From assembly GCF_008905045.1 (NCBI RefSeq), contig NZ_VWMY01000036.1, positions 62,001 to 126,000 on the forward strand: a DNA stretch of 64,000 bases, in the 5' to 3' direction. The position numbers and the translations under genes were made by a program. This stretch comes from Streptomyces albicerus (GTDB lineage: Bacteria; Actinomycetota; Actinomycetes; Streptomycetales; Streptomycetaceae). How positions within the stretch are numbered: position 1 is the first letter of the stretch; every line of letters starts with the position of its first letter. A model generated the notes under the pieces. It worked only from the letters and a program-made list of their open reading frames with translations. It was not told the DNA's origin and made no database searches. Shown here in pieces: positions 49,201-61,169 of this stretch.

Positions 49201-51366
49201 TCACCCGATATCCGGCGGATCAACCCGAATCCGCACAGCCTCACTCCCCCCGCTCCCCGCACTGCCCCCACGCGCCATCCGAGCCGCCTGCGCACTCTTC
49301 AGCGCGGACGCCAACGCGGCCCCCCTCCCCGGCGGCACCCGGATCAACGCACGCTCCCACTGCTCACCGACCGGCGGTGCCCCCGCCCGCCGAGGCCGCC
49401 CCGGATCCGCCGGAGGCACCGGCACGGGCCCCAACACCTCGGCCTCACCCGGCAGTTCGACCGCGGCGAGGAAGCCGGCGAGCGCCTCTGCCGTCCCGGA
49501 CACGGCCGCCATCCGCGACACGGGCGGAAACCCGAGTTCGGCCCGCTCGGCCAGCTCACGGACGGCATGCCCGACGGGGTCCCACCGCACCAGCGCCTGC
49601 ACGGGCCGCAGCGTCGGCTCGGCGACGATCACCACGGTCCCGCCGTCCCGCTGCCCCCGCACCAGCGCCGCCGCCCCGATCCACCGCCGCAACGCGTCCT
49701 CACCGGCCCGCAGATCGGGCCGCCCGAGCATCGCCCAGCCGTCGAGCAGCAACGCGGCCGCGTAGCCGCCCTCGGCCACGGGCTCCGCGCCGGGCGTACT
49801 GACGACGAGCGCGGGCGCCCCCGGCACCGTGTCCAGCACCTGCTCGCGCCCCGAGGTCCGCACGGGCACGGCCGGAAACGCGCGCCCCAGCTCCTCGGCG
49901 GTCCGCCGCGCCCCGACGACCTGCGCCCGCAGCCGGAACCCACCGCACTCCGAACAGTGCCAGCTCGCCTCGTCGCGCCCGCACCACCCGCACCGCAGCC
50001 CTCCGGCGTCCTGTCCCTCCAGCGGCCCGGCACAATGCCGACACCGCGCTGGCGCCCGGCACTGCGCACAGGCCATCCGCGGTACGTAACCACGCCGCGG
50101 CACCTGCACGAGCACAGGCCCCTGCCGCAGCCCCTCCCGTACGACCTGCCAGGCGAGGGTGGGCAGCCGCGCGGCCCGGGCCGCCTCGTCGCGCGCGAGA
50201 TCCCCGTCGCCCACCGTCCGGACGAGCGGAGCCGCCGCCCGTACCTGCTCCCGCTCGGCGACGATCGGAGCCGCCCAGCCGCTCTCCACGAGCTGCGCGG
50301 CCTCGACGGTGCAGCTCCAACTCCCCAGCAGGAACGCGCACTTGTCATGGGCGGCCCGTAGCAGCAGCACTTCCCGCGCATGCGGCTGAGGCGCGTGCAG
50401 TTCGCTGTGGCTGCCGTCCCCGTCGTCCCAAATGGCCACGAGCCCCAGGTCCCGCACGGGCGCGAACATCGCGGCCCGGGTCCCCACCACAGCCCGTACG
50501 GACCCACGCCGTACCGCGAGCCACTGCCGGTACCGCTTCTCGGGCCCGACCTCGGCGGTGAGCACGGCATGCCGCCCCTCCCCCAGCACCGAGGTCAGTG
50601 CGGCATCGACCCGGCTGACGGCCCGCCCGTCCGGCACGACGACCAGCGCGCCACGCCCCGAGGCGAGCGTCGCCCCCACGGCCCGCGCCAACTCCTCGGC
50701 CCAGCCGGGCCCCGGCAGCGCGTTCCACACGGCCCGAGGCGCCCCGCCCGCCGCGAGCGACTCCACGAAGGCGGCCCCGCGTGAGTACCGAGCCCAGGAC
50801 CCGACCTCAGGCGCACCGGGAACCGGCAACGGCTCAGCCGAAGCCGTACCCTCCGCGCGGGCATTGCGCGGCGGCACGGCCAACTGCAGAACGTCGGCCA
50901 GACTTCCCGCATACCGGTCGGCGACGGCCCGCGCGAGCCCGAGCAACTCCTCGCTCAACACCGGCTCGGGCGAAACGACTTGAGCAAGCGCGGCAAGGGG
51001 CCCCGAGTAATCGGACTCGGCAAGCCGCTCGACAAGAAACCCGTCGATCAGCCCCCCACCCTCACGCCGCCCCTCACGCACCCGATGCCGCCCGGCCCCG
51101 AACCGCACCCGCACCCGCACCCCCGGCTGCGCATCGGCATCAAGCTCTTCGGGCACGGCATAGTCGAAGTACCGATCAAGATGCAGCACACCCTTGTCGA
51201 CGAGCACGCGCGCAACAGGCAGCTCTTTCGCCAAGGCGGCCCCCCGCCACGTCCGCGGCTTCGCCTTCGGCGCCTTGTTCTTCCGCACACTCTCCCGAAT
51301 CAGCGCAAGCTGCTCAGGCGGCGCACCTTCCGCACCACCCTCATCACGCCCATTCGCGCTGCTCAC
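49201..51366 (-). CDS. priA: Primosomal protein PriA, actinobacterial helicase-less type
   Basis: 721 residues from a GTG at 51366 with AGGA nine bases before; longer starts add residues unlike the family. The N-terminal DNA-binding domain (about 45-150: VARVLVDKGVLHLDRYFDYAVPEE) is followed by a motor-like region. Where bacterial PriA has G-x-T-G-S-G-K-T this protein reads ALPGPGWAEELARAVG, and the DEEH box reads IWDDGDG, so ATP-driven unwinding is unlikely. The zinc-binding insert is intact with eight Cys (CAQC, CRHC, CGWC, CSEC, about 425-475). It would restart replication by loading partners, not by unwinding. This loss is normal in actinobacteria. Confidence 0.92.
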   Translation of the reverse strand: MSSANGRDEGGAEGAPPEQLALIRESVRKNKAPKAKPRTWRGAALAKELPVARVLVDKGVLHLDRYFDYAVPEELDADAQPGVRVRVRFGAGRHRVREGRREGGGLIDGFLVERLAESDYSGPLAALAQVVSPEPVLSEELLGLARAVADRYAGSLADVLQLAVPPRNARAEGTASAEPLPVPGAPEVGSWARYSRGAAFVESLAAGGAPRAVWNALPGPGWAEELARAVGATLASGRGALVVVPDGRAVSRVDAALTSVLGEGRHAVLTAEVGPEKRYRQWLAVRRGSVRAVVGTRAAMFAPVRDLGLVAIWDDGDGSHSELHAPQPHAREVLLLRAAHDKCAFLLGSWSCTVEAAQLVESGWAAPIVAEREQVRAAAPLVRTVGDGDLARDEAARAARLPTLAWQVVREGLRQGPVLVQVPRRGYVPRMACAQCRAPARCRHCAGPLEGQDAGGLRCGWCGRDEASWHCSECGGFRLRAQVVGARRTAEELGRAFPAVPVRTSGREQVLDTVPGAPALVVSTPGAEPVAEGGYAAALLLDGWAMLGRPDLRAGEDALRRWIGAAALVRGQRDGGTVVIVAEPTLRPVQALVRWDPVGHAVRELAERAELGFPPVSRMAAVSGTAEALAGFLAAVELPGEAEVLGPVPVPPADPGRPRRAGAPPVGEQWERALIRVPPGRGAALASALKSAQAARMARGGSAGSGGSEAVRIRVDPPDIG

Positions 51367-51400
51367 AGCAACATTCCTACCAGACGGCACTGACACCGCC

Positions 51401-51433
51401 GCCCGTACGAAGCCCGTACGAAGCCCGTACGAA
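51401..51433. repeat. Three 11-base tandem repeats upstream of priA
   Basis: GCCCGTACGAA occurs three times in exact tandem (51401-51411, 51412-51422, 51423-51433), followed by a partial copy. It lies 35-70 bases before the priA start. Palindromic GTACGAA/TTCGTAC-like content may reflect a binding site or slippage. Confidence 0.8.
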
Positions 51434-51495
51434 GCTCCACGACGGCCGTACCGGTCATTCGTCCACGAAGTCGGAAGTCTGAGGACCCGAAAACA

Positions 51496-51528
51496 GAGGC
51501 CCGGCACCCCACACGGGCGCCGGGCCTC
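51496..51528 (-). terminator. Terminator after metK
   Basis: GAGGCCCGGC (51496-51505) and GCCGGGCCTC (51519-51528) form a perfect ten-base stem with a 13-base loop, 25 bases beyond the metK stop. Confidence 0.8.
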
Positions 51529-51552
51529 ACAAAGCCGGAGAAGCAGGAAGGA

Positions 51553-52761
51553 CTACAGCCCCGCCGCCGTCCGCAGCGCGTCCACGCGGTCCGTCTTCTC
51601 CCACGTGAACTCGGGGAGTTCGCGGCCGAAGTGGCCGTACGCGGCGGTCTGGGCGTAGATCGGGCGGAGCAGGTCGAGGTCGCGGATGATCGCGGCCGGG
51701 CGGAGGTCGAAGACCTCGGTGATGGCGCTCTCGATCTTCTCGGCGTCGATCTTGGCGGTGCCGAAGGTCTCGACGAAGAGGCCGACGGGCTCGGCCTTGC
51801 CGATGGCGTAGGCCACCTGGACCTCGCAGCGGGAGGCGAGGCCCGCGGCGACGACGTTCTTCGCGACCCAGCGCATCGCGTACGCGGCGGAGCGGTCCAC
51901 CTTGGACGGGTCCTTGCCGGAGAAGGCGCCGCCACCGTGGCGGGCCATGCCGCCGTACGTGTCGATGATGATCTTGCGGCCGGTGAGTCCGGCGTCGCCC
52001 ATCGGGCCGCCGATCTCGAAGCGGCCGGTGGGGTTGACCAGCAGGCGGTAGCCCTCGGTGTCCAGCTTGATGCCGTCGTCCAGGAGCGCCTTCAGCTCGG
52101 GCTCGACCACGAACTCCCGGATGTCGGGGGCGAGGAGGGAGTCCAGGTCGATGTCCGACGCGTGCTGCGAGGAGACGACGACCGTGTCCAGACGGACCGC
52201 CTTGTCGCCGTCGTACTCGATGGTGACCTGGGTCTTACCGTCCGGGCGGAGGTACGGAATCGTGCCGTTCTTGCGAACCTCCGACAGGCGCTTCGACAGG
52301 CGGTGCGCGAGGTGGATCGGGAGCGGCATCAGCTCCGGCGTCTCGTCCGTCGCGTAACCGAACATCAGGCCCTGGTCGCCCGCGCCCTGCTTGTCGAGCT
52401 CGTCCTCGTCGCCCTCGACACGGTTCTCGTACGCGGTGTCGACACCCTGCGCGATGTCCGGGGACTGCGCGCCGATCGACACGGAGACGCCGCATGAGGC
52501 GCCGTCGAAGCCCTTCTTCGAGGAGTCGTAGCCGATCTCGAGGATCTTGTCGCGCACGAGCTGCGCGATCGGCGCGTACGCCTTGGTCGTGACCTCGCCG
52601 GCCACGTGCACCAGACCGGTCGTGATCAGGGTCTCGACCGCGACCCGGGACTTCGGGTCCTCGCGCAGAAGCGCGTCGAGAATGGTGTCGCTGATCTGGT
52701 CAGCGATCTTGTCGGGGTGACCCTCGGTCACAGACTCCGAGGTGAACAGGCGACGGGACAC
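51553..52761 (-). CDS. metK: S-adenosylmethionine synthetase
   Basis: 402 residues from a GTG (VSRRLFTSESVTEGHPDKIADQ) with GGGAG five bases before. Signatures GHPDK with the metal/ATP site, GAGDQGLMFGYATDE and the glycine-rich loop GGGAFSGKDPSKVDRSAAY are complete. It makes SAM from methionine and ATP. It follows coaBC with a 260-base gap containing a 22-base tandem duplication. No SAM riboswitch was recognised upstream. Confidence 0.97.
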   Translation of the reverse strand: MSRRLFTSESVTEGHPDKIADQISDTILDALLREDPKSRVAVETLITTGLVHVAGEVTTKAYAPIAQLVRDKILEIGYDSSKKGFDGASCGVSVSIGAQSPDIAQGVDTAYENRVEGDEDELDKQGAGDQGLMFGYATDETPELMPLPIHLAHRLSKRLSEVRKNGTIPYLRPDGKTQVTIEYDGDKAVRLDTVVVSSQHASDIDLDSLLAPDIREFVVEPELKALLDDGIKLDTEGYRLLVNPTGRFEIGGPMGDAGLTGRKIIIDTYGGMARHGGGAFSGKDPSKVDRSAAYAMRWVAKNVVAAGLASRCEVQVAYAIGKAEPVGLFVETFGTAKIDAEKIESAITEVFDLRPAAIIRDLDLLRPIYAQTAAYGHFGRELPEFTWEKTDRVDALRTAAGL

Positions 52762-52957
52762 AACGCTCCCTGGGGTTGCAGCGGCTGCTGGCTGATCATT
52801 GGCGGACTGTCGGGAGCTGCGCCCGGCGTAGTCCGAGAACAGTTTATCGGTCGCACTCGGCCGAGGGGCTACCGTCTCGCCACTCGGGAGTGCTGTGACC
52901 TGCGGCACGGGCATTCTGCGACACGGCGGACCTTCTCCGCCAGGCTCACACGCCCTT

Positions 52958-53001
52958 TATGTAGTGGTTTTGAAGGGCCTATGTAGTGGTTTTGAAGGGC
53001 C
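52958..53001 (-). repeat. Exact 22-base tandem duplication between coaBC and metK
   Basis: The unit TATGTAGTGGTTTTGAAGGG (plus CC) occurs twice without a gap, at 52958-52979 and 52980-53001. It starts 21 bases beyond the coaBC stop and lies about 200 bases before the metK start. It is AT-richer than its surroundings, so it may fall in the metK promoter region. Confidence 0.9.
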
Positions 53002-53021
53002 TGTTGAAGCGAATGAGGCAT

Positions 53022-54224
53022 TCACCCGAGCTGCCGCGCCACAAGGTCCCACACAGTCTCGGCCAATGCTTCCTTGGGTCCGTACGGCACCGGGGTCTCG
53101 CTTCCGTCGGCGCCGAGCACAACCGCCTCGTTCTCCTCGGAGCCGAAGGTCTTGCGCTCCCCGACCTCGTTGACGACGAGGAGGTCGCAGCCTTTTCGCT
53201 GGAGCTTCGACCGTCCGTTGGCCAGGACGTCGTCCGTCTCGGCGGCGAAGCCGACGATCACCTGGCCCGGGCGGGCGCGGTCCGCCGAGATCTCCGCGAG
53301 GATGTCCGGATTGCGGACCAGAACGATGGGGTCCGGATCCCGATCGTCCTTCTTCTTGATCTTTCCGGCCGCGTACGCCGCCGGCCGGAAGTCCGCCACC
53401 GCCGCCGCCATCACCACAGCGTCGGCCTCCGGGGCCGCCTTGAGCACGGCCTCGCGCAGCTGCACAGCGGTCCCGACCTGCACGACGTCGACACCGGCCG
53501 GGTCCGGCAGTCCGGTGTTCGCGGCGATCAGCGTGACCCGGGCACCCCGGGCCGCCGCGGTGCGCGCGAGGGCGTACCCCTGCTTCCCGGAGGAACGATT
53601 GCCGAGGAAGCGGACCGGGTCGAGCGGCTCGCGCGTGCCGCCCGCGCTGACGACGACGTGACGGCCGGCGAGATCCGGCTCGGCCATGCCCCGCGCGAGT
53701 ACCCGGCGGCAGATCTCGAAGATCTCCGACGGCTCGGGCAGTCGCCCCTTGCCGGTGTCCACGCCGGTCAGGCGTCCCACGGCGGGGTCGATGACGACGG
53801 CGCCTCGGCGGCGCAGCGTCGCCACGTTCTCCTGGGTGGCCGGGTGCTCCCACATCTCGGTGTGCATGGCGGGCGCGAAGACGACCGGGCAGCGGGCGGT
53901 GAGCAGCGTGTTCGTCAGCAGGTCGTCGGCCAGGCCGTGGGCCGCCTTGGCCAGCATGTCCGCGGTGGCGGGGGCGACGACGACCAGGTCGGCCTCCTGG
54001 CCGATACGGACGTGCGGCACCTCGTGCACGTCCGACCAGACCTCGGTCGATACGGGATGGCCGGACAGCGCGGACCAGGTCGCGGCGCCGACGAAGTGCA
54101 GCGCGGACTCCGTCGGTACGACGCGCACGTCGTGCCCCGACTCGGTCAGCCGGCGCAGCAGCTCGCACGCCTTGTAGGCGGCGATGCCACCGCTGACCCC
54201 CAGCACGACCTTCGGCTTGTCCAC
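53022..54224 (-). CDS. coaBC: Bifunctional CoaBC (PPC decarboxylase / PPC synthetase)
   Basis: 400 residues from a GTG with GGGGAGGTCC just before it. The N-terminal flavoprotein decarboxylase domain (about 1-185) has VVLGVSGGIAAYKACELLRRL and PAMHTEMWEHPATQ; the usual Asn after PAM is His, which is common in actinobacteria. The C-terminal synthetase domain has SAGGTREPLDPVRFLGNRSSGKQG and VVMAAAVADFRP. It turns 4'-phosphopantothenate into 4'-phosphopantetheine through the cysteine adduct, using CTP. It is downstream of rpoZ across a strong terminator. Confidence 0.97.
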   Translation of the reverse strand: MDKPKVVLGVSGGIAAYKACELLRRLTESGHDVRVVPTESALHFVGAATWSALSGHPVSTEVWSDVHEVPHVRIGQEADLVVVAPATADMLAKAAHGLADDLLTNTLLTARCPVVFAPAMHTEMWEHPATQENVATLRRRGAVVIDPAVGRLTGVDTGKGRLPEPSEIFEICRRVLARGMAEPDLAGRHVVVSAGGTREPLDPVRFLGNRSSGKQGYALARTAAARGARVTLIAANTGLPDPAGVDVVQVGTAVQLREAVLKAAPEADAVVMAAAVADFRPAAYAAGKIKKKDDRDPDPIVLVRNPDILAEISADRARPGQVIVGFAAETDDVLANGRSKLQRKGCDLLVVNEVGERKTFGSEENEAVVLGADGSETPVPYGPKEALAETVWDLVARQLG

Positions 54225-54263
54225 CGGACCTCCCCGTATTCGGAAACGTACAACCCCATGACA

Positions 54264-54302
54264 CACCACGGGCCCGGCAGTCGCGCTGCCGGGCCCGTGG
54301 TG
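54264..54302 (-). terminator. Strong terminator between rpoZ and coaBC
   Basis: CACCACGGGCCCGGCAG (54264-54280) and its perfect complement (54286-54302) form a 17-base stem with a TCGCG loop, 14 bases after the rpoZ stop. Confidence 0.9.
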
Positions 54303-54315
54303 AGCGAACGAATGA

Positions 54316-54588
54316 CTACTGCGCCGGGCCCTCGACGGCCTCCGACGTCAGCAGACCCGCGTTGATCTCGCGCAGGGCGATCGAGAGCGGCTTCTCGTGG
54401 ACGTGGGTGTCCACGAGGGGACCGACGTACTCAAGGAGACCCTCACCGAGCTGCGAGTAGTACGCGTTGATCTGGCGGGCACGCTTGGCCGCGTAGATCA
54501 CGAGGCTGTACTTCGAGTCGGTGGCCTCGAGGAGCTCGTCGATCGGAGGGTTGATGATGCCCTCGGGCGCAGTCATGGAAGAGGACAC
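54316..54588 (-). CDS. rpoZ: RNA polymerase omega subunit
   Basis: 90 residues from a GTG at 54588 with GGAAGG eight bases before. Conserved blocks are IINPPIDELLEATDSKYSLV, IYAAKRARQINAYYSQLGEG and HEKPLSIALREI. The protein wraps the end of beta-prime and aids polymerase assembly. Sequence is nearly identical, by memory, to S. coelicolor RpoZ. It follows gmk by 38 bases. Confidence 0.97.
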   Translation of the reverse strand: MSSSMTAPEGIINPPIDELLEATDSKYSLVIYAAKRARQINAYYSQLGEGLLEYVGPLVDTHVHEKPLSIALREINAGLLTSEAVEGPAQ

Positions 54589-54626
54589 GCTCTGCCTTCC
54601 GAAAGGTGGAAAATTGACCTGAAAAG

Positions 54627-55220
54627 TCAAACAACTCCTACCAAGGCTAGCAGCTCACGCGCCACGTCCTCGACGGAGGTGTTGACCAGGGTGAGGTTGA
54701 ACTCCGGCTCGGCCGCCAATTCGATCCTGGCGGCGGCCAGCCGGCGCTCGATCACCTCGGGCGGCTCGGTGCCCCGCCCGGTGAGTCTGCGCACCAGCTC
54801 CTCCCAGGAGGGAGGAGCCAGGAACACCAGCAAGGCCTCCGGCATGGACTCGCGGACCTGCCGGGCTCCCTGGAGGTCGATCTCCAGGAGGACCGGCTCG
54901 CCCGCCTCCAGCCGTTCGAGCACGGCCTTGCGCGGTGTCCCGTAGCGGTTGCCCGCGAACTCCGCCCACTCGAGAAGCTCGCCGTTGGCGATCAGCTTGT
55001 CCATCTCCTCGTCGCTGACGAAGAAGTAATGGACACCATGCTTCTCACCGGGGCGCGGCCCCCGGGTCGTCGCCGACACCGAGAGCCAGACCTCGGGGTG
55101 TTCCTTGCGCATATGGGCGACGACCGTGCTCTTGCCGACCCCGGAGGGGCCGGAGAGCACGGTCAGCCGCGGACGTGATTCCGGGGGTACGGGGGTCGTC
55201 CCCCGGGATGTTGCAGCCAT
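54627..55220 (-). CDS. gmk: Guanylate kinase
   Basis: 197 residues. Walker A GPSGVGKST lies at about 24-32, followed by LSVSATTRGPRPGEKHGVHYFFV (GMP site) and LLEIDLQGARQV. It phosphorylates GMP to GDP. It is co-transcribed in the order mihF-gmk-rpoZ, the usual actinobacterial arrangement, with 38 bases to both neighbours. Confidence 0.97.
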   Translation of the reverse strand: MAATSRGTTPVPPESRPRLTVLSGPSGVGKSTVVAHMRKEHPEVWLSVSATTRGPRPGEKHGVHYFFVSDEEMDKLIANGELLEWAEFAGNRYGTPRKAVLERLEAGEPVLLEIDLQGARQVRESMPEALLVFLAPPSWEELVRRLTGRGTEPPEVIERRLAAARIELAAEPEFNLTLVNTSVEDVARELLALVGVV

Positions 55221-55258
55221 GCAGCGATTATCCAGGTTCTCAGGGGTGCCCGAGAACG

Positions 55259-55582
55259 TCAGGCAGCACCGCCGCCGAACTCGCGCTCCAGGGAGGCGAT
55301 CTGGTTGGAGCCGAGGCCACGCACGCGGCGGCTCTCGGAGATCCCGAGTCGCTCCATGATCTGCTTGGCGCGGACCTTGCCCACGCCCGGCAGGGACTCC
55401 AGGAGAGCGGAGACCTTCATCTTGCCGATGACGTCGTTCTCCTGGCCCTGCTTGATGACCTCGTGAAGGGAGGCGCCGGAGTGCTTGAGTCGATTCTTGA
55501 CCTCGGCCCGCTCCCGGCGAGCCGCGGCGGCCTTTTCGAGCGCGGCTGCGCGCTGTTCAGGGGTAAGGGGCGGAAGAGCCAC
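55259..55582 (-). CDS. mihF: Actinobacterial integration host factor (mIHF/sIHF)
   Basis: 107 residues from a GTG at 55582 with GAGGTGA eight bases before; a longer start is rejected. It has a long N-terminal basic helix (ALEKAAAARRERAEVKNRLKHSG) and the H2TH-like domain with GVGKVRAKQIMERLGISESRRVRGLG. It binds DNA without strict sequence, shapes the nucleoid and affects supercoiling and secondary metabolism in Streptomyces. It precedes gmk. Confidence 0.97.
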   Translation of the reverse strand: MALPPLTPEQRAAALEKAAAARRERAEVKNRLKHSGASLHEVIKQGQENDVIGKMKVSALLESLPGVGKVRAKQIMERLGISESRRVRGLGSNQIASLEREFGGGAA

Positions 55583-55837
55583 GCCTACGTCACCTCGGAT
55601 GTCGAACTGTCGGATACGGACCGGTGAGGAACCTAGTCGCCCCACACCTGGGGAGCAACGAGCAACGCTCTTGCCCGTTCACTCTCGTCGGAGACTAGCG
55701 GGCAAGTCCGCCGGAGTCAGCGAGAACAGCGGAAAAGTCCTGGTCAGCCTCCATCGAGCCAGACATTTAGGACAAAATGCCCCGGATTTGAGGATGTATT
55801 CAGATGCGGGACGCCTGTAAGACGCTCTCCGAAGGCG

Positions 55838-56680
55838 CTACGCCGACGCCACAGCCGCCCTGATCTCCTCCGCGAAGAGGTCCGATGACGCGCGTAGCGC
55901 ACCGATGTCCGGACCGTGACGAAGGACACCCCGGCTGACGTTCGGCACCACCTGGCGCACCGCCGCTCCGAAGACGCCCGGAAGATCGGCCGGGGTCGCG
56001 CCCTGGGCACCGATTCCGGGAGCGAGAAGCGGACCGTTGATGTCGAGGTCGTACGAGGACAGATCGCCGAGCGTGGCGCCGACGACCGCCCCGAAGGAGC
56101 CCATCGGGGTCTCCCCGGCGTTCTCCGCCGCGAGATGCGCCAGCATGGTCGCGCCGACGCTCCGGCCGTCACCGCGCACCGCGTGCTGCACCTCGCCGCC
56201 CTCCGGGTTGGAGGTGAGGGCGAGCACGAACAGACCCGCGCCGCTCTCCCGAGCGAGTTCGACCGCCGGCTTCAGCGACCCGTAGCCGAGGTACGGCGAG
56301 ACGGTGAGCGCGTCCGAGAAGAGCGGCGAGCTCTTCTCCAGGAAGGCGGAGGCGTACGCCGCCATGGTCGAGCCGATGTCCCCGCGCTTGGCGTCCATGA
56401 CGACCAGCGCCCCGGCCTCGCGCGCCTCCTCCACCGACTTCTCCAGTACGGCGATGCCGCGCGACCCGAAGCGCTCGAAGAACGCGCTCTGCGGCTTCAG
56501 GACGGCGACTCGGTCCGCCAGCGCCTCGACGACGGTGCGGCTGAAGCGCTCCAGGCCCGCGATGTCGTCGTTCAGACCCCAGTCGGCGAGCAGGGAGGCG
56601 TGCGGGTCGATGCCGACACACAGCGGGCCGCGCTCGTCCATGGCACGGCGCAGACGGGCACCGAAGGGTTCCAGGCTCAT
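55838..56680 (-). CDS. pyrF: Orotidine-5'-phosphate decarboxylase
   Basis: 280 residues, the longer PyrF type of actinobacteria. The N-terminus FGARLRRAMDERGPLCVGIDPH has the family G-I-D-P-H motif, and the catalytic Lys/Asp strand is LVVMDAKRGDIGSTMAAYA; later blocks are SPYLGYGSLKPAVEL and VGATLGDLS. It forms UMP from OMP. The start overlaps the pyrD stop by four bases. It ends the pyr operon; 255 bases of spacer to mihF hold no other gene. Confidence 0.96.
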   Translation of the reverse strand: MSLEPFGARLRRAMDERGPLCVGIDPHASLLADWGLNDDIAGLERFSRTVVEALADRVAVLKPQSAFFERFGSRGIAVLEKSVEEAREAGALVVMDAKRGDIGSTMAAYASAFLEKSSPLFSDALTVSPYLGYGSLKPAVELARESGAGLFVLALTSNPEGGEVQHAVRGDGRSVGATMLAHLAAENAGETPMGSFGAVVGATLGDLSSYDLDINGPLLAPGIGAQGATPADLPGVFGAAVRQVVPNVSRGVLRHGPDIGALRASSDLFAEEIRAAVASA

Positions 56681-57783
56681 ACCGTCTTCCTTACGTCGGC
56701 GCCGACCGCGTCGGCGAGGGTGGCGTACGGGCTCGTACGGAGGCGTGCGGCGAGCCCCTTGTGGATGGCGCGTCCCCAGAAGGGGCCCTCGTAGATGAAG
56801 GCGCTGTAGCCCTGGACGAGCGTGGCACCGGCGAGGATCCGCTGCCAGGCGTCCTCGGCGTTCTCGACGCCGCCGACGCCCACGAGGGTGATCCGGTCCC
56901 CCACGCGCGCGTAGAGGCGCCTCAGCACCTCCAGGGAGCGCGTTTTCAGCGGCGCGCCCGAGAGCCCGCCGGTCTCCTTGACCAGGGAGGGGTCAGATTT
57001 CAGACCGAGGCCCTCGCGCGCGATGGTCGTGTTCGTGGCGATGATCCCGTCCAGACCGAGCTCGACGGCGAGGTCGGCGACGGCGTCGATGTCCTCGTCG
57101 GCGAGATCGGGCGCGATCTTCACCAGCAGGGGCACGCGGCGCGTGGTCACCGCCCGGTCGGCGGCCCCGCGGACGGCACTCAGCAGCGGTCGCAGCGACT
57201 CCGTGGCCTGGAGGTTGCGCAGCCCGGGCGTGTTCGGGGAGCTGACGTTGACCACGAGGTAGTCGGCGTACGCGGCCAGGCGTTCGGTGGACTTCACGTA
57301 GTCGGCGGCGGCCTCTGCCTCCGGCACGGCCTTGGTCTTGCCGATGTTGACGCCCACGACGGTCCTGAAGACGGCCGTACGGGTGGCCAGGCGCTCGGCC
57401 ACGGCCTCGGAACCCTCGTTGTTGAAGCCCATGCGGTTGATCAGCGCACGGTCCGGCACAAGGCGGAACAGCCGCTTCTTGGGATTGCCCGGCTGTCCCT
57501 CCCCCGTGACCGTGCCGATCTCGATGTGGTCGAAGCCGAGCATCGACATCCCGTCGATGGCGACGGCGTTCTTGTCGAAGCCCGCCGCGAGCCCGAACGG
57601 CCCGTGCATCCGCAGCCCGAACGCCTCGGTCCGCAGCTCCTTGTAGCGCGGGGCCAGCACAGCGGCGACGAAGGTCCGCAGGACGGGGACGCGGGCGGCG
57701 AGGCGGATCCAGCGGAACGCCAGATGGTGGGCCTGCTCCGGGTCCATCCGCTTGAAGACCAGCCGGAAGAAGAGCTTGTACAT
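56677..57783 (-). CDS. pyrD: Dihydroorotate dehydrogenase (quinone), class 2
   Basis: 368 residues from ATG 57783, preferred over an ATG two codons upstream because GAGGA is then seven bases away instead of one. The N-terminal amphipathic part (YKLFFRLVFKRMDPEQAHHLAFRWI) anchors it to the membrane, typical of class 2. The barrel contains GLAAGFDKNA, FGHIEIGTVT-like FDHIEIGTVTGEGQPGNPKKR, NVSSPNTPGLR with the catalytic Ser, and GLDGIIATNTT. It oxidises dihydroorotate and reduces menaquinone. It overlaps pyrF and follows carB across a hairpin. Confidence 0.96.
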   Translation of the reverse strand: MYKLFFRLVFKRMDPEQAHHLAFRWIRLAARVPVLRTFVAAVLAPRYKELRTEAFGLRMHGPFGLAAGFDKNAVAIDGMSMLGFDHIEIGTVTGEGQPGNPKKRLFRLVPDRALINRMGFNNEGSEAVAERLATRTAVFRTVVGVNIGKTKAVPEAEAAADYVKSTERLAAYADYLVVNVSSPNTPGLRNLQATESLRPLLSAVRGAADRAVTTRRVPLLVKIAPDLADEDIDAVADLAVELGLDGIIATNTTIAREGLGLKSDPSLVKETGGLSGAPLKTRSLEVLRRLYARVGDRITLVGVGGVENAEDAWQRILAGATLVQGYSAFIYEGPFWGRAIHKGLAARLRTSPYATLADAVGADVRKTV

Positions 57784-57823
57784 AGTCATGTCCTCATGAA
57801 GAGCCTCGGGAGAGCCTCATGAA

Positions 57824-57853
57824 GAGGGGGACACCGTTTCCGGTGTCCCCCTC
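57824..57853 (-). terminator. Hairpin between carB and pyrD
   Basis: GAGGGGGACACCG (57824-57836) and CGGTGTCCCCCTC (57841-57853) form a perfect 13-base stem with loop TTTC, eight bases after the carB stop. It has no T tract, so it may be a partial terminator or an mRNA stabiliser that tunes carB against pyrD-pyrF. A direct repeat CCTCATGAAGAG flanks it (57792 and 57816). Confidence 0.8.
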
Positions 57854-57860
57854 GGGGCTG

Positions 57861-61161
<3,301 letters not shown>

Positions 61162-61169
<8 letters not shown>

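Noticed and set aside
52762..53021. SAM riboswitch before metK
   Set aside because: No SAM-I/IV conserved blocks were found; only a 22-base duplication.
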